This document shows positions 23,153 to 33,735 of a DNA stretch of 40,520 bases, one piece after another (within the stretch, counting starts at the first letter, position 1; every line of letters starts with the position of its first letter). The DNA is taken from contig JAAEOK010000003.1 of the NCBI GenBank assembly GCA_024244705.1, positions 1 to 40,520 on the forward strand, in the 5' to 3' direction. Origin of the DNA: Alphaproteobacteria bacterium (lineage in GTDB: Bacteria; Pseudomonadota; Alphaproteobacteria; JAAEOK01). Made by a program: the position numbers and the translations under genes. The notes below the pieces were generated by a model. That model was given only the letters and a program-made list of their open reading frames with translations. It made no database searches and was not told where the DNA came from.

Positions 23153-23295
23153 CCCGTTGTTGTAGACGACCACCGTAGCGGCGACCAGGATGGCATACGC
23201 ATCGCTGCCACGCGCCGCACGCAGGCCCTTTCGCCGGCCGATGGGGTCGGCGTATAGATAGGACATTGCCGCCAGCGAGCGAGAGGAGAAGAACC

Positions 23296-25248
<1,953 letters not shown>

Positions 25249-25272
25249 CGGCTACCGCCCGAGTAGACGGTT

Positions 25273-26457
25273 ATGGCCGAGCTCGCCCTCAGCGCGTCCG
25301 AGAAGCGGCGCAGCCTGACCGCCGTCATAACCTGCATGACGCTGGTCGGGGTCACCATCGGCCTCACCTATCCGCTGCTGTCGCTGCTGCTCGAAGAGCG
25401 CGGCTATTCGGGCACCGTGATCGGCCTCAACGCGGCGATGCCGGCGCTCGCCATGATTATCCTGTCGCCGTTCCTGCCGCGCGCCATCCGCGCCATCGGG
25501 CTGAAACCGTTCCTGATCGGTAGCATTCTCCTCGAGGCCGCGCTGATCCTCGGGCTCAAGGCGTTCGACGGGATCTATTACTGGTTCGTCTTGCGTTTCT
25601 TCATGGGCGTGACCGCAGCCGGCCTGTTCGTCGCCGGCGAGACGTGGATCAATCAGATCGCCGATGATCACAGCCGCGGCCGGCTGATGGCGATCTACAG
25701 CATCGCGCTCAGCGGCGGACTCGCGTTGGGCCCGATCATCATAACGATAACCGGGATCGACGGCTGGGCGCCGTTTGTCGCCGGCGCGCTGTGCAACCTG
25801 GTCGGTATCATCCCGTTCATCGTCATCGGCAGCGTGGCGCCGCGGCTCGAGGGCCATGCGTCGTTCTCGATCTGGACCTTCGTCCGCATCGCGCCGAGCC
25901 TGACGATGGCGGTTTTCGCCTTCGCCGTGATCGAGAGCGCGGGTAGCGCCCTGCTGCCGGTCTATGGCGTGCGCGCGGGCTACTCCGACAACGCGGCGGC
26001 ACTGATGCTGACCGTTGTGCTGGCCGGTGCGATGGCCATGCAATGGCCGATCGGATGGCTGGCCGACCGCATGGACCGCTACCGCCTGATCGGCGGCCTC
26101 GGCGTGCTGAGCGCGCTCGGCGTGTCCCTGCTGCCGCTGGTGGTGATGTGGCCGTGGCTGCTCTATGGGGCGCTGTTTCTGTGGGGCGGCGTCGCGTCGG
26201 GCATCTACACGGTCGCCTTGGTGCTGCAGGGCCAGCGCTTCAAGGGACCCGATCTCGTCACCGCCAATGCCGCCTTCGGCGCCATCTGGGGCATCGCCAG
26301 CATGGGCGGTCCGGCGGCGGCGGGGGTCGCCATGGATCTGTGGGACCCGCACGGACTGCCCGCCTTCCTGACCGTGGTCTGTGCGTCCTTCGTCGTCACC
26401 GTCGCCATCCGGCACCATAGCCGCCGCGGGCGGCAGCCGGCATCACCGCCGGCGTGA
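25273..26457 (+). CDS. MFS transporter (YcaD-like)
   Basis: The 394-residue protein has about twelve membrane helices, the first being LTAVITCMTLVGVTIGLTYP. The conserved signature between helices reads GETWINQIADDHSRGRLMAIY, typical of the YcaD/TsgA-like branch. A second intracellular loop, GWLADRMDRYRLIGG, is the usual MFS DRxxRR-type motif. It follows acetoacetyl-CoA synthetase by 24 bases and is likely cotranscribed, so transport of a short-chain acid is conceivable but not shown. It converges on the LysR-type regulator. Confidence 0.92.
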   Translation: MAELALSASEKRRSLTAVITCMTLVGVTIGLTYPLLSLLLEERGYSGTVIGLNAAMPALAMIILSPFLPRAIRAIGLKPFLIGSILLEAALILGLKAFDGIYYWFVLRFFMGVTAAGLFVAGETWINQIADDHSRGRLMAIYSIALSGGLALGPIIITITGIDGWAPFVAGALCNLVGIIPFIVIGSVAPRLEGHASFSIWTFVRIAPSLTMAVFAFAVIESAGSALLPVYGVRAGYSDNAAALMLTVVLAGAMAMQWPIGWLADRMDRYRLIGGLGVLSALGVSLLPLVVMWPWLLYGALFLWGGVASGIYTVALVLQGQRFKGPDLVTANAAFGAIWGIASMGGPAAAGVAMDLWDPHGLPAFLTVVCASFVVTVAIRHHSRRGRQPASPPA

Positions 26458-26491
26458 ATGCGCGCCAAGCTCGATCCGGATGGGCGGCCGC

Positions 26492-27436
26492 TCAGGTCGT
26501 CTTGATCGGACCGCTCAGGCGGTCCGGCGTCGCCGCCGGACCGGGCAGCGGCGCGCCGGCGGCTTCGGCCTTGAGCCAATCACGGAACGCTTTGACCTTG
26601 GGCCGCTCCCAACTGCCGGGTTCGGCCACGATGTAATAGGCGTAGCCTGCCGGGAGCCCGTCGTCGAACGGACGCACGAGGCGGCCGGCGACGATATCGT
26701 CGGCGACCAGATGGCTGCGCGCCAGGGCGACGCCGTGGCCGGCGATCGCCGCCTGCACGACCAGCCGCGAATCGGTGAAACCCGGGCCGGTCGTCGCGTC
26801 GACATCGCCGGCGCCGGTGGCGCGCAACCAGACCCCCCAATTCACCCGCATGTCGTCGTGCAGAAGCGTGTGACGGTTGAGGTCGGCGGGGACCCGCATC
26901 GGCGCCGCACCCTCGAGCAGGCTGGGGCTGCACACCGGAAAGATTTCTTCGGTCATCCACAGCTCGGCGCGGACCCCGGGCCAGTCGCCCTGGCCATAGC
27001 GGATGGCGACGTCGACACCGGCGTGGGCGAGATCGACGAGCTTGTCCTCGGCGTCGAGTAGCACGTCGATATCGGGGTGGAGGGCGCGGAATCGCGGCAG
27101 CCGGGGCAGCAGCCAGGCGGCGGCAAAGGAATGCAGCGTGCTCACCGTCAGCCGGCCGGCGGAATCGTCGGCATAGAGGCGGTCGGTGGCGGCGGCGATC
27201 GCGTCGAAGGCGTCGCGCACCGTCGGCAGATAGGCCTGGCCCGCGTCGGTGAGCCTCAGCGCCCGGTTGAGGCGCCGGAACAGGACGACCCCGAGGCGCT
27301 CCTCGAGCGTCTTGACCTGATGGCTGATCGCCGCCTGGGTCACGTTCAGCTCGGCCGCCGCGCGGGTAAAGCTGAGGTGGCGCGCCGCCGCTTCGAAGGC
27401 GCGCAAAGCATTCAAGGGCGGCAGGCGTCTGGCCAT
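26492..27436 (-). CDS. LysR-type transcriptional regulator, GcvA-like
   Basis: The 314-residue protein begins LPPLNALRAFEAAARHLSFT and has a winged HTH (AAELNVTQAAISHQVKTLEE, about 27-46). A periplasmic-binding-like effector domain starts near residue 93 (GRLTVSTLHSFAAAWLLPRL). The LPPLNALRAFEAAAR start and VTQAAISHQ recognition helix are the mark of the GcvA subgroup. Such regulators usually bind the intergenic region with a divergent target. Here the divergent gene is a DUF1127 protein, 119 bases away, and a palindrome lies between them at 27488-27505. Effector unknown. Confidence 0.94.
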   Translation of the reverse strand: MARRLPPLNALRAFEAAARHLSFTRAAAELNVTQAAISHQVKTLEERLGVVLFRRLNRALRLTDAGQAYLPTVRDAFDAIAAATDRLYADDSAGRLTVSTLHSFAAAWLLPRLPRFRALHPDIDVLLDAEDKLVDLAHAGVDVAIRYGQGDWPGVRAELWMTEEIFPVCSPSLLEGAAPMRVPADLNRHTLLHDDMRVNWGVWLRATGAGDVDATTGPGFTDSRLVVQAAIAGHGVALARSHLVADDIVAGRLVRPFDDGLPAGYAYYIVAEPGSWERPKVKAFRDWLKAEAAGAPLPGPAATPDRLSGPIKTT

Positions 27437-27487
27437 GGCAACGGATAAGTTTTTCTAATCCGATATATAAGAAATCGTCGTTTGTCC

Positions 27488-27505
27488 AGGTCTAAATTCG
27501 GACCT
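27488..27505. promoter_or_regulatory. inverted repeat, candidate LysR-type regulator site
   Basis: AGGTC-TAAATTCG-GACCT has perfect 5-base arms around an AT-rich centre and lies between the divergent GcvA-like regulator and the DUF1127 gene, about 50 bases from each start. LysR proteins bind dyads of this type. Assignment to this regulator is inference. Confidence 0.4.
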
Positions 27506-27555
27506 ATATCCCTCTTCAAGCTAATGAGATCAGCGCTTTGACGAGGAGACCACCA

Positions 27556-27858
27556 ATGCGCAAACACATCAATATTTCTCATAATTTCTCTGATTTTTGG
27601 GTGGCGGCCGAGACGGCCGGCAACGGTATCGGCCGGTTCCCGGCACCGCGCACAGCGGCGGTGACCTTCGATCTATCGCGGGCCAAGCAGACCGTTGCCG
27701 CCAGAATCGAGACGGCGGTGGCGACGGTCTTCCTGTGGATGGAGCGGGCGCGCGAACGGCGGGCCTTGGCCCAGCTCGATGGACGGCTGCTGAGCGACAT
27801 CGGGGTCGGTCACGCGGAGGCGGCCCACGAAGCCGCCAAGCCGTTCTGGAGAGCTTGA
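27556..27858 (+). CDS. DUF1127 protein (YjiS-like)
   Basis: The 100-residue protein has an unremarkable N-terminal half and a C-terminal DUF1127 motif: RARERRALAQLDGRLLSDIGV followed by HEAAKPFWR. DUF1127 proteins are small Arg-rich proteins of alphaproteobacteria, some linked to RNA metabolism and phosphate or carbon status, but this copy's role is unknown. GAGGAGA at 27543-27549 precedes ATG 27556. The position opposite a GcvA-like regulator suggests control by it. A strong hairpin follows the gene. Confidence 0.88.
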   Translation: MRKHINISHNFSDFWVAAETAGNGIGRFPAPRTAAVTFDLSRAKQTVAARIETAVATVFLWMERARERRALAQLDGRLLSDIGVGHAEAAHEAAKPFWRA

Positions 27859-27880
27859 TTGATGATTTGGTCAGTTCGGT

Positions 27881-27917
27881 TCACCCCAACGGTCGTCAAC
27901 CTTGACCGTTGGGGTGA
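27881..27917. terminator. strong hairpin between convergent genes, likely two-way terminator
   Basis: TCACCCCAACGGTC at 27881-27894 and its exact reverse complement at 27904-27917 make a 14-base-pair perfect stem with a nine-base loop. It sits between the ends of the DUF1127 gene and the convergent lipoprotein gene. There is no clear T-run on either side, so it may also act as an mRNA-protecting stem. Confidence 0.65.
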
Positions 27918-27929
27918 CCGGAGACGCGG

Positions 27930-28427
27930 TCAGGCCGGGTTGTGAACCCGCCACGAGCCGTCGGCTGTCTTGCAGGCCGTGCCGGTGGCCTTTTCGGTCT
28001 TGCCGTCGATGGTCACCGTCTGCTCGTAATCGCGGCAGGTGAGACCATCCTTCGTGGTGTAGGTGTTGTGCGGCGTGTAGGTGCCGGTGTCGCCGTCCTT
28101 CGGATCGTTCCAGGTCGTCGTCTGGCCCGCTTTGTTCTTTTCCAACGACTGTTGCTGGGCCTTGAGCGCCTCATCCTTGTCGTTGTCGTCGAGCAAACTA
28201 CCGATCGCACCGCCGCCGAGACCGCCGAGGATGACGCCGGCGGCGAGGCCCAAGGGACTGGCACCGACTGCCGCCGCCAGCAAACCGCCGGCCGCGGCAC
28301 CGCCGGCGGCACCGATCTGGGTCTTCTGGCCGAGGCCGGTCTGTTCCTCGACCCAGGTGCAACTGGCGACGGAGGCGCCGGTCAGACCCACGATTGCAAT
28401 CACACAACAGGTCTTTCTAAATATCAT
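27930..28427 (-). CDS. glycine-zipper lipoprotein, surface-antigen-like
   Basis: The 165-residue protein starts at ATG 28427 behind GGAGG (five bases). A signal sequence ends in SVASC (Cys23), a lipobox variant. Residues about 38-80 are a Gly/Ala-rich glycine-zipper stretch (IGAAGGAAAGGLLAAAVG, LGGLGGGAIGSLLDDND). The C-terminal part (LTCRDYEQTVTIDGKTEKATG, then CKTADGSWRV) is the pattern of the RT0821/Lpp0805-type surface antigen family. An outer-membrane or envelope location is expected. It may be stress-induced; no promoter is recognised. Confidence 0.85.
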   Translation of the reverse strand: MIFRKTCCVIAIVGLTGASVASCTWVEEQTGLGQKTQIGAAGGAAAGGLLAAAVGASPLGLAAGVILGGLGGGAIGSLLDDNDKDEALKAQQQSLEKNKAGQTTTWNDPKDGDTGTYTPHNTYTTKDGLTCRDYEQTVTIDGKTEKATGTACKTADGSWRVHNPA

Positions 28428-28688
28428 CGAAGCCTCCTCGACTATGGGTTTGTGAATGATGGCGCGGCATGGCAGCCAGGGTACGCCGCGCCGCAATGGT
28501 AACGCCGTTGGCGCAAAAGCCGAACCGAATTCTTCGTCACGGAAAACGATAGTTTCCGACCGGCCCGGATGATGAAATTGCACTTTCCGTGCCCCGCAAC
28601 ACCGTTGAAAGCGGAAGTCGTCGGCCGCGTCAGTCGCAAACATGCAACGCAAATCTAATCGACGGCCGCTTGCGACCATCAAGCGATT

Positions 28689-29513
28689 CTATTCCTCCAG
28701 CATCCAGGCATAGGGCGTTCCGCCCAAATGCGCCGCGATCGCCTCGAAGTTCGTGAGCAAGCGGCTCAAGGGGTATGGATTGACCGGCCGGTACCGGGGA
28801 GCAAGATCGGCGGCGGCGACTCCCAAGAATGCGCAGATTCGCTGATATCCAACCACCGGATCGCGGGCGACATCATCCTCGTAGGTGAGCGAAAGGTGAG
28901 GCCGATTTTCGAGCGCATGCGCGAGGCCAGTCATTTGTGCGCTGACCTTGGCCAGGGCCGGCAGCAGCGCGTTTTGTCCCTCGGCGGTCCATACGCGCTC
29001 GGGGTCGAGGTGGATCGGTTGAAAGATCGGGGCCGCCCGAGCACGCAGCTTGGATCGACCGCCGGTATGCGCGATCGTATTCGAGACGATACCGCGCAGA
29101 ATATTGCGTCTCTCGAGCCGTACCAAGCGACTGATGCCGAGATCGCCCAATTTATCGAGCACGCGTGGCCAATCCGCGCCGAAATTGGGTGCCTCGGCGG
29201 TCGAACACTCGAATCCGTAAGAGCGAAACAGCGCGCGCCCCAAGCGTCGGCGCAGGAACTGCTCGGGCGTCGTTTGGTGGCGCCAATAGCCGTACTCCGG
29301 ACCAAAGACTTCGTGATCCCAGAAGATCCCGGGCGTCGCCGCCAGCATGTACCCCAATACCGTACTGCCGGCCCGTCTGGGATGGATCATTACGACGTTG
29401 CCCGGCCGGGTTTTCGGGACAGGCAATGCCGGGCATCGCGAATCGAGGAAGACATATGACCGGTAGATCCGACCGGTAATTGCCTTTCGCATTTTCCATA
29501 GGCTCTGATTCAT
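28689..29513 (-). CDS. sulfotransferase family protein
   Basis: The 274-residue protein has MIHPRRAGSTVLGYML (about 42-54), which matches the 5'-phosphosulfate loop of PAPS-dependent sulfotransferases. SRLVRLERRNILRGIVSN fits the 3'-phosphate-binding region, and YQRICAFLGV fits the usual C-terminal text. It would move sulfate from PAPS to a glycan or lipid. ATG 29513 is preceded by GGGAGG at seven bases. The divergent neighbour is a GT4 glycosyltransferase, which suggests a role in decorating a surface glycan. The LPS-sulfotransferase (Stf0/NodH-like) branch is a guess. Confidence 0.8.
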   Translation of the reverse strand: MNQSLWKMRKAITGRIYRSYVFLDSRCPALPVPKTRPGNVVMIHPRRAGSTVLGYMLAATPGIFWDHEVFGPEYGYWRHQTTPEQFLRRRLGRALFRSYGFECSTAEAPNFGADWPRVLDKLGDLGISRLVRLERRNILRGIVSNTIAHTGGRSKLRARAAPIFQPIHLDPERVWTAEGQNALLPALAKVSAQMTGLAHALENRPHLSLTYEDDVARDPVVGYQRICAFLGVAAADLAPRYRPVNPYPLSRLLTNFEAIAAHLGGTPYAWMLEE

Positions 29514-29731
29514 GGGATGACCTCCCGATACCCTGGGACGATGCCCGCCGCGATAATAACAGCACGACGCGCGGAAGACTCGCGTCGCTTGTTCGTCGAT
29601 CCCGGCAGACGGCCCGACCCTCGCTCGTGACGGACCGGTCGCCGTCCATCATTTGGACTTGCTTCGCGAGGCGCCGGCGTGTGTACAGTCCCCGGACACG
29701 GTCACAGCCATAAAATCGACGGCGGCCAGGC

Positions 29732-31021
29732 ATGAAGATCGCGTTTCTCGGCCAACCGACATCGCCACCGCCGCTACCCTATGACGGCGAGGATTCGGTC
29801 GGCATCGTGACCTATCATCTGGCACGATCCCTGGCCCCGCTCGCCGAGGTTACGGTCTACGCGCGGCGGCGCCCGGGCGAACCGGACCGGGAGTGGGCGG
29901 GCGAGGGTTTTGTCGTCAAGCGCTTGCCCTTCAATCACCGCGCCTGGGGCCTCGCCGATGCGGCCATCGCCGCGGCCGGTCTTCCAACTCATGCGGCCGC
30001 GTCGACGCTCTATGGCCGCCAATTCGCCACGGCAGCCGCCCGCGATGCGGCGCGCGAGGGGATCGACATCATCCATATCATGAGCCTTGCCCACTTCGCG
30101 CCGATCGTTCGGCGTGCGCATCCGCGGGCGAAGATTATCCTCCACTTTCATGACGACAAGGCGCATCGACTATCCGATCCGCGTTTCGCCGCCAGTCTTC
30201 GCGCTGCCGACCATGTCGTTGGGTGCAGCAAATTCGTCGCCGGGCGACTGCGCGACCACTGGGCCGGTTCCGCGCCAACATTTGGCGTCGTCTACGACGG
30301 CGTCGATTCGAAGCAATTCTCGCCCCGTCCGGCCGATGAAACCAAGTCTGGCCCAACCGAATCTCTCTATCTCGGCCGCCTGTCGCCGGAAAAAGGCGTT
30401 CATGTTCTGGTCGATGCATGGCCCCGAATCCATGCCCGCTGTCCCAGTACAATATTGCGCATTTCCGGCACCGGCGCGGTCGTGCCTCACGCCGCGCGGG
30501 CGCCACTCAGTCCGCCGGCCAGCGAGGCCGACGTGGCCGCATTCTACGGCCAGACCCTAGGCGCCCGTTTCTACCGGCGAACCGTAGGGCGGCGGGATCG
30601 CTATTACCAGGATCGCTTACTCGACCTCGACGCGGCGGCGCGTAGTGCCATCGTTCATTCACCTCCGCTGCCCCTCGCCGAATTGCCCGACCGCTACCGG
30701 TCCGCCTCGGTCTTTGTATTTCCCTCGTTGTGGGAGGAAGCCTTCGGCATGCCAATCATCGAGGCCATGGCCTGTGGCGTGCCCGTTGTTGCCACGCACG
30801 GCGGCGGTGTTTCCGAAATCGTCGACGAGGGCCGAACGGGCCTGCTTGTTCCGCGTGGCGATCCCGATGCCCTTGCCGAGGCGGTTTGCCGGTTACTGCA
30901 CGACCATGGATTTGCCGCCCGCCTCGCCAGGACGGCTTATGACGACATCGTGCCCAAATTTTCCTGGCAACGAATCGCGGTCGGGTTGCTACAGCAGTAC
31001 ACTGCGCTGGCAACAGCTTGA
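29732..31021 (+). CDS. family 4 glycosyltransferase (GT-B)
   Basis: The 429-residue protein has the GT4 layout. The N-domain begins MKIAFLGQPTSPPPLPYDG. The donor-binding C-domain has YLGRLSPEKGVHVLVDAW and the E-x7-E motif E336 to E344 (EAFGMPIIE), followed by AMACGVPVVATHGGGVSEIV. It should use a nucleotide-sugar donor. An insert at about 250-310, with many Arg and Tyr residues, separates the two parts of the C-domain and is longer than usual. It is likely part of surface glycan synthesis together with the divergent sulfotransferase. A hairpin follows the stop. Confidence 0.92.
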   Translation: MKIAFLGQPTSPPPLPYDGEDSVGIVTYHLARSLAPLAEVTVYARRRPGEPDREWAGEGFVVKRLPFNHRAWGLADAAIAAAGLPTHAAASTLYGRQFATAAARDAAREGIDIIHIMSLAHFAPIVRRAHPRAKIILHFHDDKAHRLSDPRFAASLRAADHVVGCSKFVAGRLRDHWAGSAPTFGVVYDGVDSKQFSPRPADETKSGPTESLYLGRLSPEKGVHVLVDAWPRIHARCPSTILRISGTGAVVPHAARAPLSPPASEADVAAFYGQTLGARFYRRTVGRRDRYYQDRLLDLDAAARSAIVHSPPLPLAELPDRYRSASVFVFPSLWEEAFGMPIIEAMACGVPVVATHGGGVSEIVDEGRTGLLVPRGDPDALAEAVCRLLHDHGFAARLARTAYDDIVPKFSWQRIAVGLLQQYTALATA

Positions 31022-31050
31022 TTGACCGATGGGTCTCCATCGACCGTCAA
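31022..31050. terminator. hairpin between convergent genes
   Basis: CGATGG at 31027-31032 pairs with CCATCG at 31037-31042 over a four-base loop. The stem is extended by TTGAC at 31022-31026 and GTCAA at 31046-31050 around a three-base bulge, and AAAAC follows. It begins directly after the GT4 stop and lies before the convergent oxidoreductase gene. Confidence 0.5.
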
Positions 31051-31070
31051 AACAGCGAGGAACCTAAAGC

Positions 31071-32045
31071 CTAGATCGTGATCACGACTTTGCCGCTGGA
31101 CTTGCGCGCCAATACGGTTTTCAGCGCATTGGTGGTCCGTTCGAGCGGAAAGCGGTGGGAGATATGGGGATGCAGCCGGCCCGCCCCAAACCAGCCGAGG
31201 AGCTCGGCAAAGGAATCGCGCACGATCTCCGGCGCGTGGATACGGTAGGCGCCCCAATAGAACCCGAATACGGCGATTTCCTTGACCAGCAGAATGTTGG
31301 CGGGAATCTTCGGCACCTTGCCGCTGGCGAAGCCGATGATCAGGATCTTGCCGCCCCAGGCGACGCAACGCATCGACGCCGAAAAGGCATCGCCGCCGAC
31401 CGGATCGAAATGGATTTCGGCACCGCGCCCGCCGGTGATCGCCTTGACCCGCTCGACCACGTCGTCGCGGCTGTAATCGATCAGATGGTCGGCGCCGGCC
31501 GATTTCGCAATCTCCAGTTTTTCGGGACTGCTCGCGGTGGCGATGACGGTGGCGCCGAGAATCTTGCCGATCTCGACCGCGGTCAGACCGACACCCCCAC
31601 TGGCACCGTGAACGAGCAGGGTTTCGCCGGCCCGGATCGGCACCCGTACGGTGAGCGCGACATGGGAGGTGCCATAGGCGACCGGAAACGCGGCGGCGGT
31701 ATCGAAATCCATCGCGTCGGGAATGCGAAAGACATTCTCCTCCGGCGCCATGACCTGCTCGGCGAAGGCGCCATAGGGAACCACCGCCATGACCCGGTCG
31801 CCGGGCGCGACCGCCGCGACGCCGGCGCCGATTTCGGCCACCGTCCCGGCCAATTCGAGACCGGGGCTGAACGGCCGGTCGGGACGCTCCTGGTAGGTGC
31901 CGGCGATGAGCAGGGTATCGGCGAAGTTTACCGCCGACGCCTCGACCGCGATGCGGACATGGCCGGGCATTAGCGCCGGCGGCTCGACATCGGCGAGCTT
32001 CAGGTCGTCGGGCGTACCCCAGTCGGTGCACAAAATGGCCCGCAT
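31071..32045 (-). CDS. NADPH:quinone oxidoreductase-like zinc-independent MDR protein
   Basis: The 324-residue protein begins MRAILCTDWGTPDDLKLADV and has the MDR Rossmann motif LLVHGASGGVGLTAVEIGK, then SAGADHLIDYSRDD. It lacks the zinc-ligand pattern of alcohol dehydrogenases, which places it in the quinone oxidoreductase group. It reduces enones or quinones with NADPH. A perfect GGAGG precedes ATG 32045. It begins ten bases after the asparaginase gene on the same strand, so the two share a transcript, although no biochemical link is obvious. Confidence 0.93.
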   Translation of the reverse strand: MRAILCTDWGTPDDLKLADVEPPALMPGHVRIAVEASAVNFADTLLIAGTYQERPDRPFSPGLELAGTVAEIGAGVAAVAPGDRVMAVVPYGAFAEQVMAPEENVFRIPDAMDFDTAAAFPVAYGTSHVALTVRVPIRAGETLLVHGASGGVGLTAVEIGKILGATVIATASSPEKLEIAKSAGADHLIDYSRDDVVERVKAITGGRGAEIHFDPVGGDAFSASMRCVAWGGKILIIGFASGKVPKIPANILLVKEIAVFGFYWGAYRIHAPEIVRDSFAELLGWFGAGRLHPHISHRFPLERTTNALKTVLARKSSGKVVITI

Positions 32046-32055
32046 GCAAGTCCTC

Positions 32056-33081
32056 CTAAGAACCGTCGATCCACGCGACGGACGGCTTGATGTCGCCGAC
32101 ATGGATCCCGCGACGGTTGTACAGCGGAACCTCGGCGAGGCCCCCGATCGCCGCCAGCCCGTCGTCGTCGAAATCGCCGAAGCGCGCCAGCAGCGCCGCC
32201 ACCGCGACCTCGGCGGCACGGGTGGCGCCGTCGTCGATCTTGACCGCGATGCCGAGGCCGGCCTTGGGCAGGGCACCGAAATAGACACCCTCGGCGCCGA
32301 CCTTGACCAGCGCCGCGCCGGCCGTAGCCTCCATGACCCGGGTGCAAAACCGGCCGCTGCCGCCGACCATGAACGGCGCCGCCGCCATTGCCCGGCGGAT
32401 CGTGGCACAGGCATCGCCAAAGGGTGAGTCGCCGGGCCCCGACGACGCGAATCTGGCGGCGGCGCGGGCGAGGCCGGTGAGGGGCAGCGCGATGGTCGGG
32501 ATCGAACAGCCGTCGATCGCGGCCGGGGCGGCGGCGAGGTCGACATTGCTCATCTCCTCGAGCACCTGCCGCCAGGCCCGCTGTACCGGGTGGTCGAGGT
32601 CGATATAGCCCGTGGTCGCGGCCTTGGCGTGCCGGGCCAGGGTCAGCATGCCGCTGTGCTTGCCGGAGCAATTGTTGTGCAAGGCGGTCGGCGGCCGGCC
32701 GGCGCGGACCAGGGCCGCATTGGCCTCGGCGTTGTAGGGCGCGTGAACCCCGCATTCGAGATCGCCCGCCGACAGGTCGAGCCGGGCGAGCCACCGGGCG
32801 ACGGCGTCGACATGCGCCGGCTCGCCGTCGTGGGACGCGCAAGCGAGCGCGATTTCGGTTTCGTCGAGGCCGTAGGTCGCGGCCGCGCCGCTGTCGACGA
32901 CGGAGATCGCCTGCAGCGGCTTGATCGCCGAGCGGGGAAAGACCGGCCGTTCGATATCGCCCCAAGCGCCGACGATTCGGCCGCCGCCGTCGGCGACCAC
33001 GGCGGCGCCCTGATGGCGGCTCTCGATCGCCGCGCCGCGCCATACTTCGACCACGACCGGCGCGGAGGATATCTCGTTCAT
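32056..33081 (-). CDS. L-asparaginase II family protein (Rhizobium type)
   Basis: The 341-residue protein matches the asparaginase II family first described in Rhizobium etli, unrelated to the classic AnsA/AnsB fold: VEVWRGAAIESRHQGAAVV, FPRSAIKPLQ (the Ser-Lys active-site region), LACASHDGEPAH, HNNCSGKHSGML and GCSIPTIALPL. It hydrolyses asparagine to aspartate and ammonia in the cytoplasm. It is the first gene of an operon with the quinone oxidoreductase and is divergent from a SpoU methyltransferase. Confidence 0.93.
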   Translation of the reverse strand: MNEISSAPVVVEVWRGAAIESRHQGAAVVADGGGRIVGAWGDIERPVFPRSAIKPLQAISVVDSGAAATYGLDETEIALACASHDGEPAHVDAVARWLARLDLSAGDLECGVHAPYNAEANAALVRAGRPPTALHNNCSGKHSGMLTLARHAKAATTGYIDLDHPVQRAWRQVLEEMSNVDLAAAPAAIDGCSIPTIALPLTGLARAAARFASSGPGDSPFGDACATIRRAMAAAPFMVGGSGRFCTRVMEATAGAALVKVGAEGVYFGALPKAGLGIAVKIDDGATRAAEVAVAALLARFGDFDDDGLAAIGGLAEVPLYNRRGIHVGDIKPSVAWIDGS

Positions 33082-33153
33082 CGGGTTTCCGGTGAGCAGA
33101 AAGGGGCAAACACCTTGCCTTCACGGCCCGCCTTATGCAAGGTTCCGCCGGAC

Positions 33154-33702
33154 ATGCGCGGCTATTTCGGAATCGGCGTCGAACACATCAGCAAGCAGAT
33201 GAATGCGGGCAGTCTGATGCGTTCCGCCCATGCCTTCGAGGCCGCCTTTTTCTTTACCGTCGGGGCGGTCTATTCGACCCGGGAAGGGGGCCGGTCCGAC
33301 ACCTCCGACGCCCCTGCCGAGCTGCCGGTCTACGCGTTCGACGACCCCGCGGCCCTGCGTTTGCCGAAAGCGTGCAACTTGGTCGGGGTCGAGCTCCAGG
33401 ACGATGCCGTCGATCTTCCGGAGTTCCGCCATCCGCGACAGGCCGCCTATATCTTCGGTCCGGAACGCGGTAGTTTGTCGCCGGAAATGACGGCGCGGTG
33501 CGATTTTGTGGTCAAGATTCCGACAAAATTCTGTATCAATGTCGGCGTCGCCGGGGCGATCGTGATGTACGACCGGATGATCACACTGGGCCGCTTCGCG
33601 AACCGGCCGTTCATTCCAGGTGGCGCCCGGGAAGCGCTGCCGCCCCATGTTTTTGGACAACCCGTCCTGCGCCGCGCGCGGGAACGGGCCGATGCGGATT
33701 AA
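33154..33702 (+). CDS. TrmH/SpoU-family RNA methyltransferase
   Basis: The 182-residue protein contains the three SPOUT motifs: motif 1 NAGSLMRSAHAFEA (N17, R23), motif 2 YIFGPERGSLSPEM, and motif 3 INVGVAGAIVMYDRM. It methylates a ribose 2'-OH on tRNA or rRNA using SAM; the exact position cannot be deduced. There is no N-terminal substrate-binding extension, so it is a minimal SPOUT domain that should dimerise. In motif 3 the usual SLNVSVA is varied to CINVGVA. It is divergent from asparaginase II. Confidence 0.92.
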   Translation: MRGYFGIGVEHISKQMNAGSLMRSAHAFEAAFFFTVGAVYSTREGGRSDTSDAPAELPVYAFDDPAALRLPKACNLVGVELQDDAVDLPEFRHPRQAAYIFGPERGSLSPEMTARCDFVVKIPTKFCINVGVAGAIVMYDRMITLGRFANRPFIPGGAREALPPHVFGQPVLRRARERADAD

Positions 33703-33735
33703 TAGGGATCAACAACCGGAATGTATGACCGCGCC

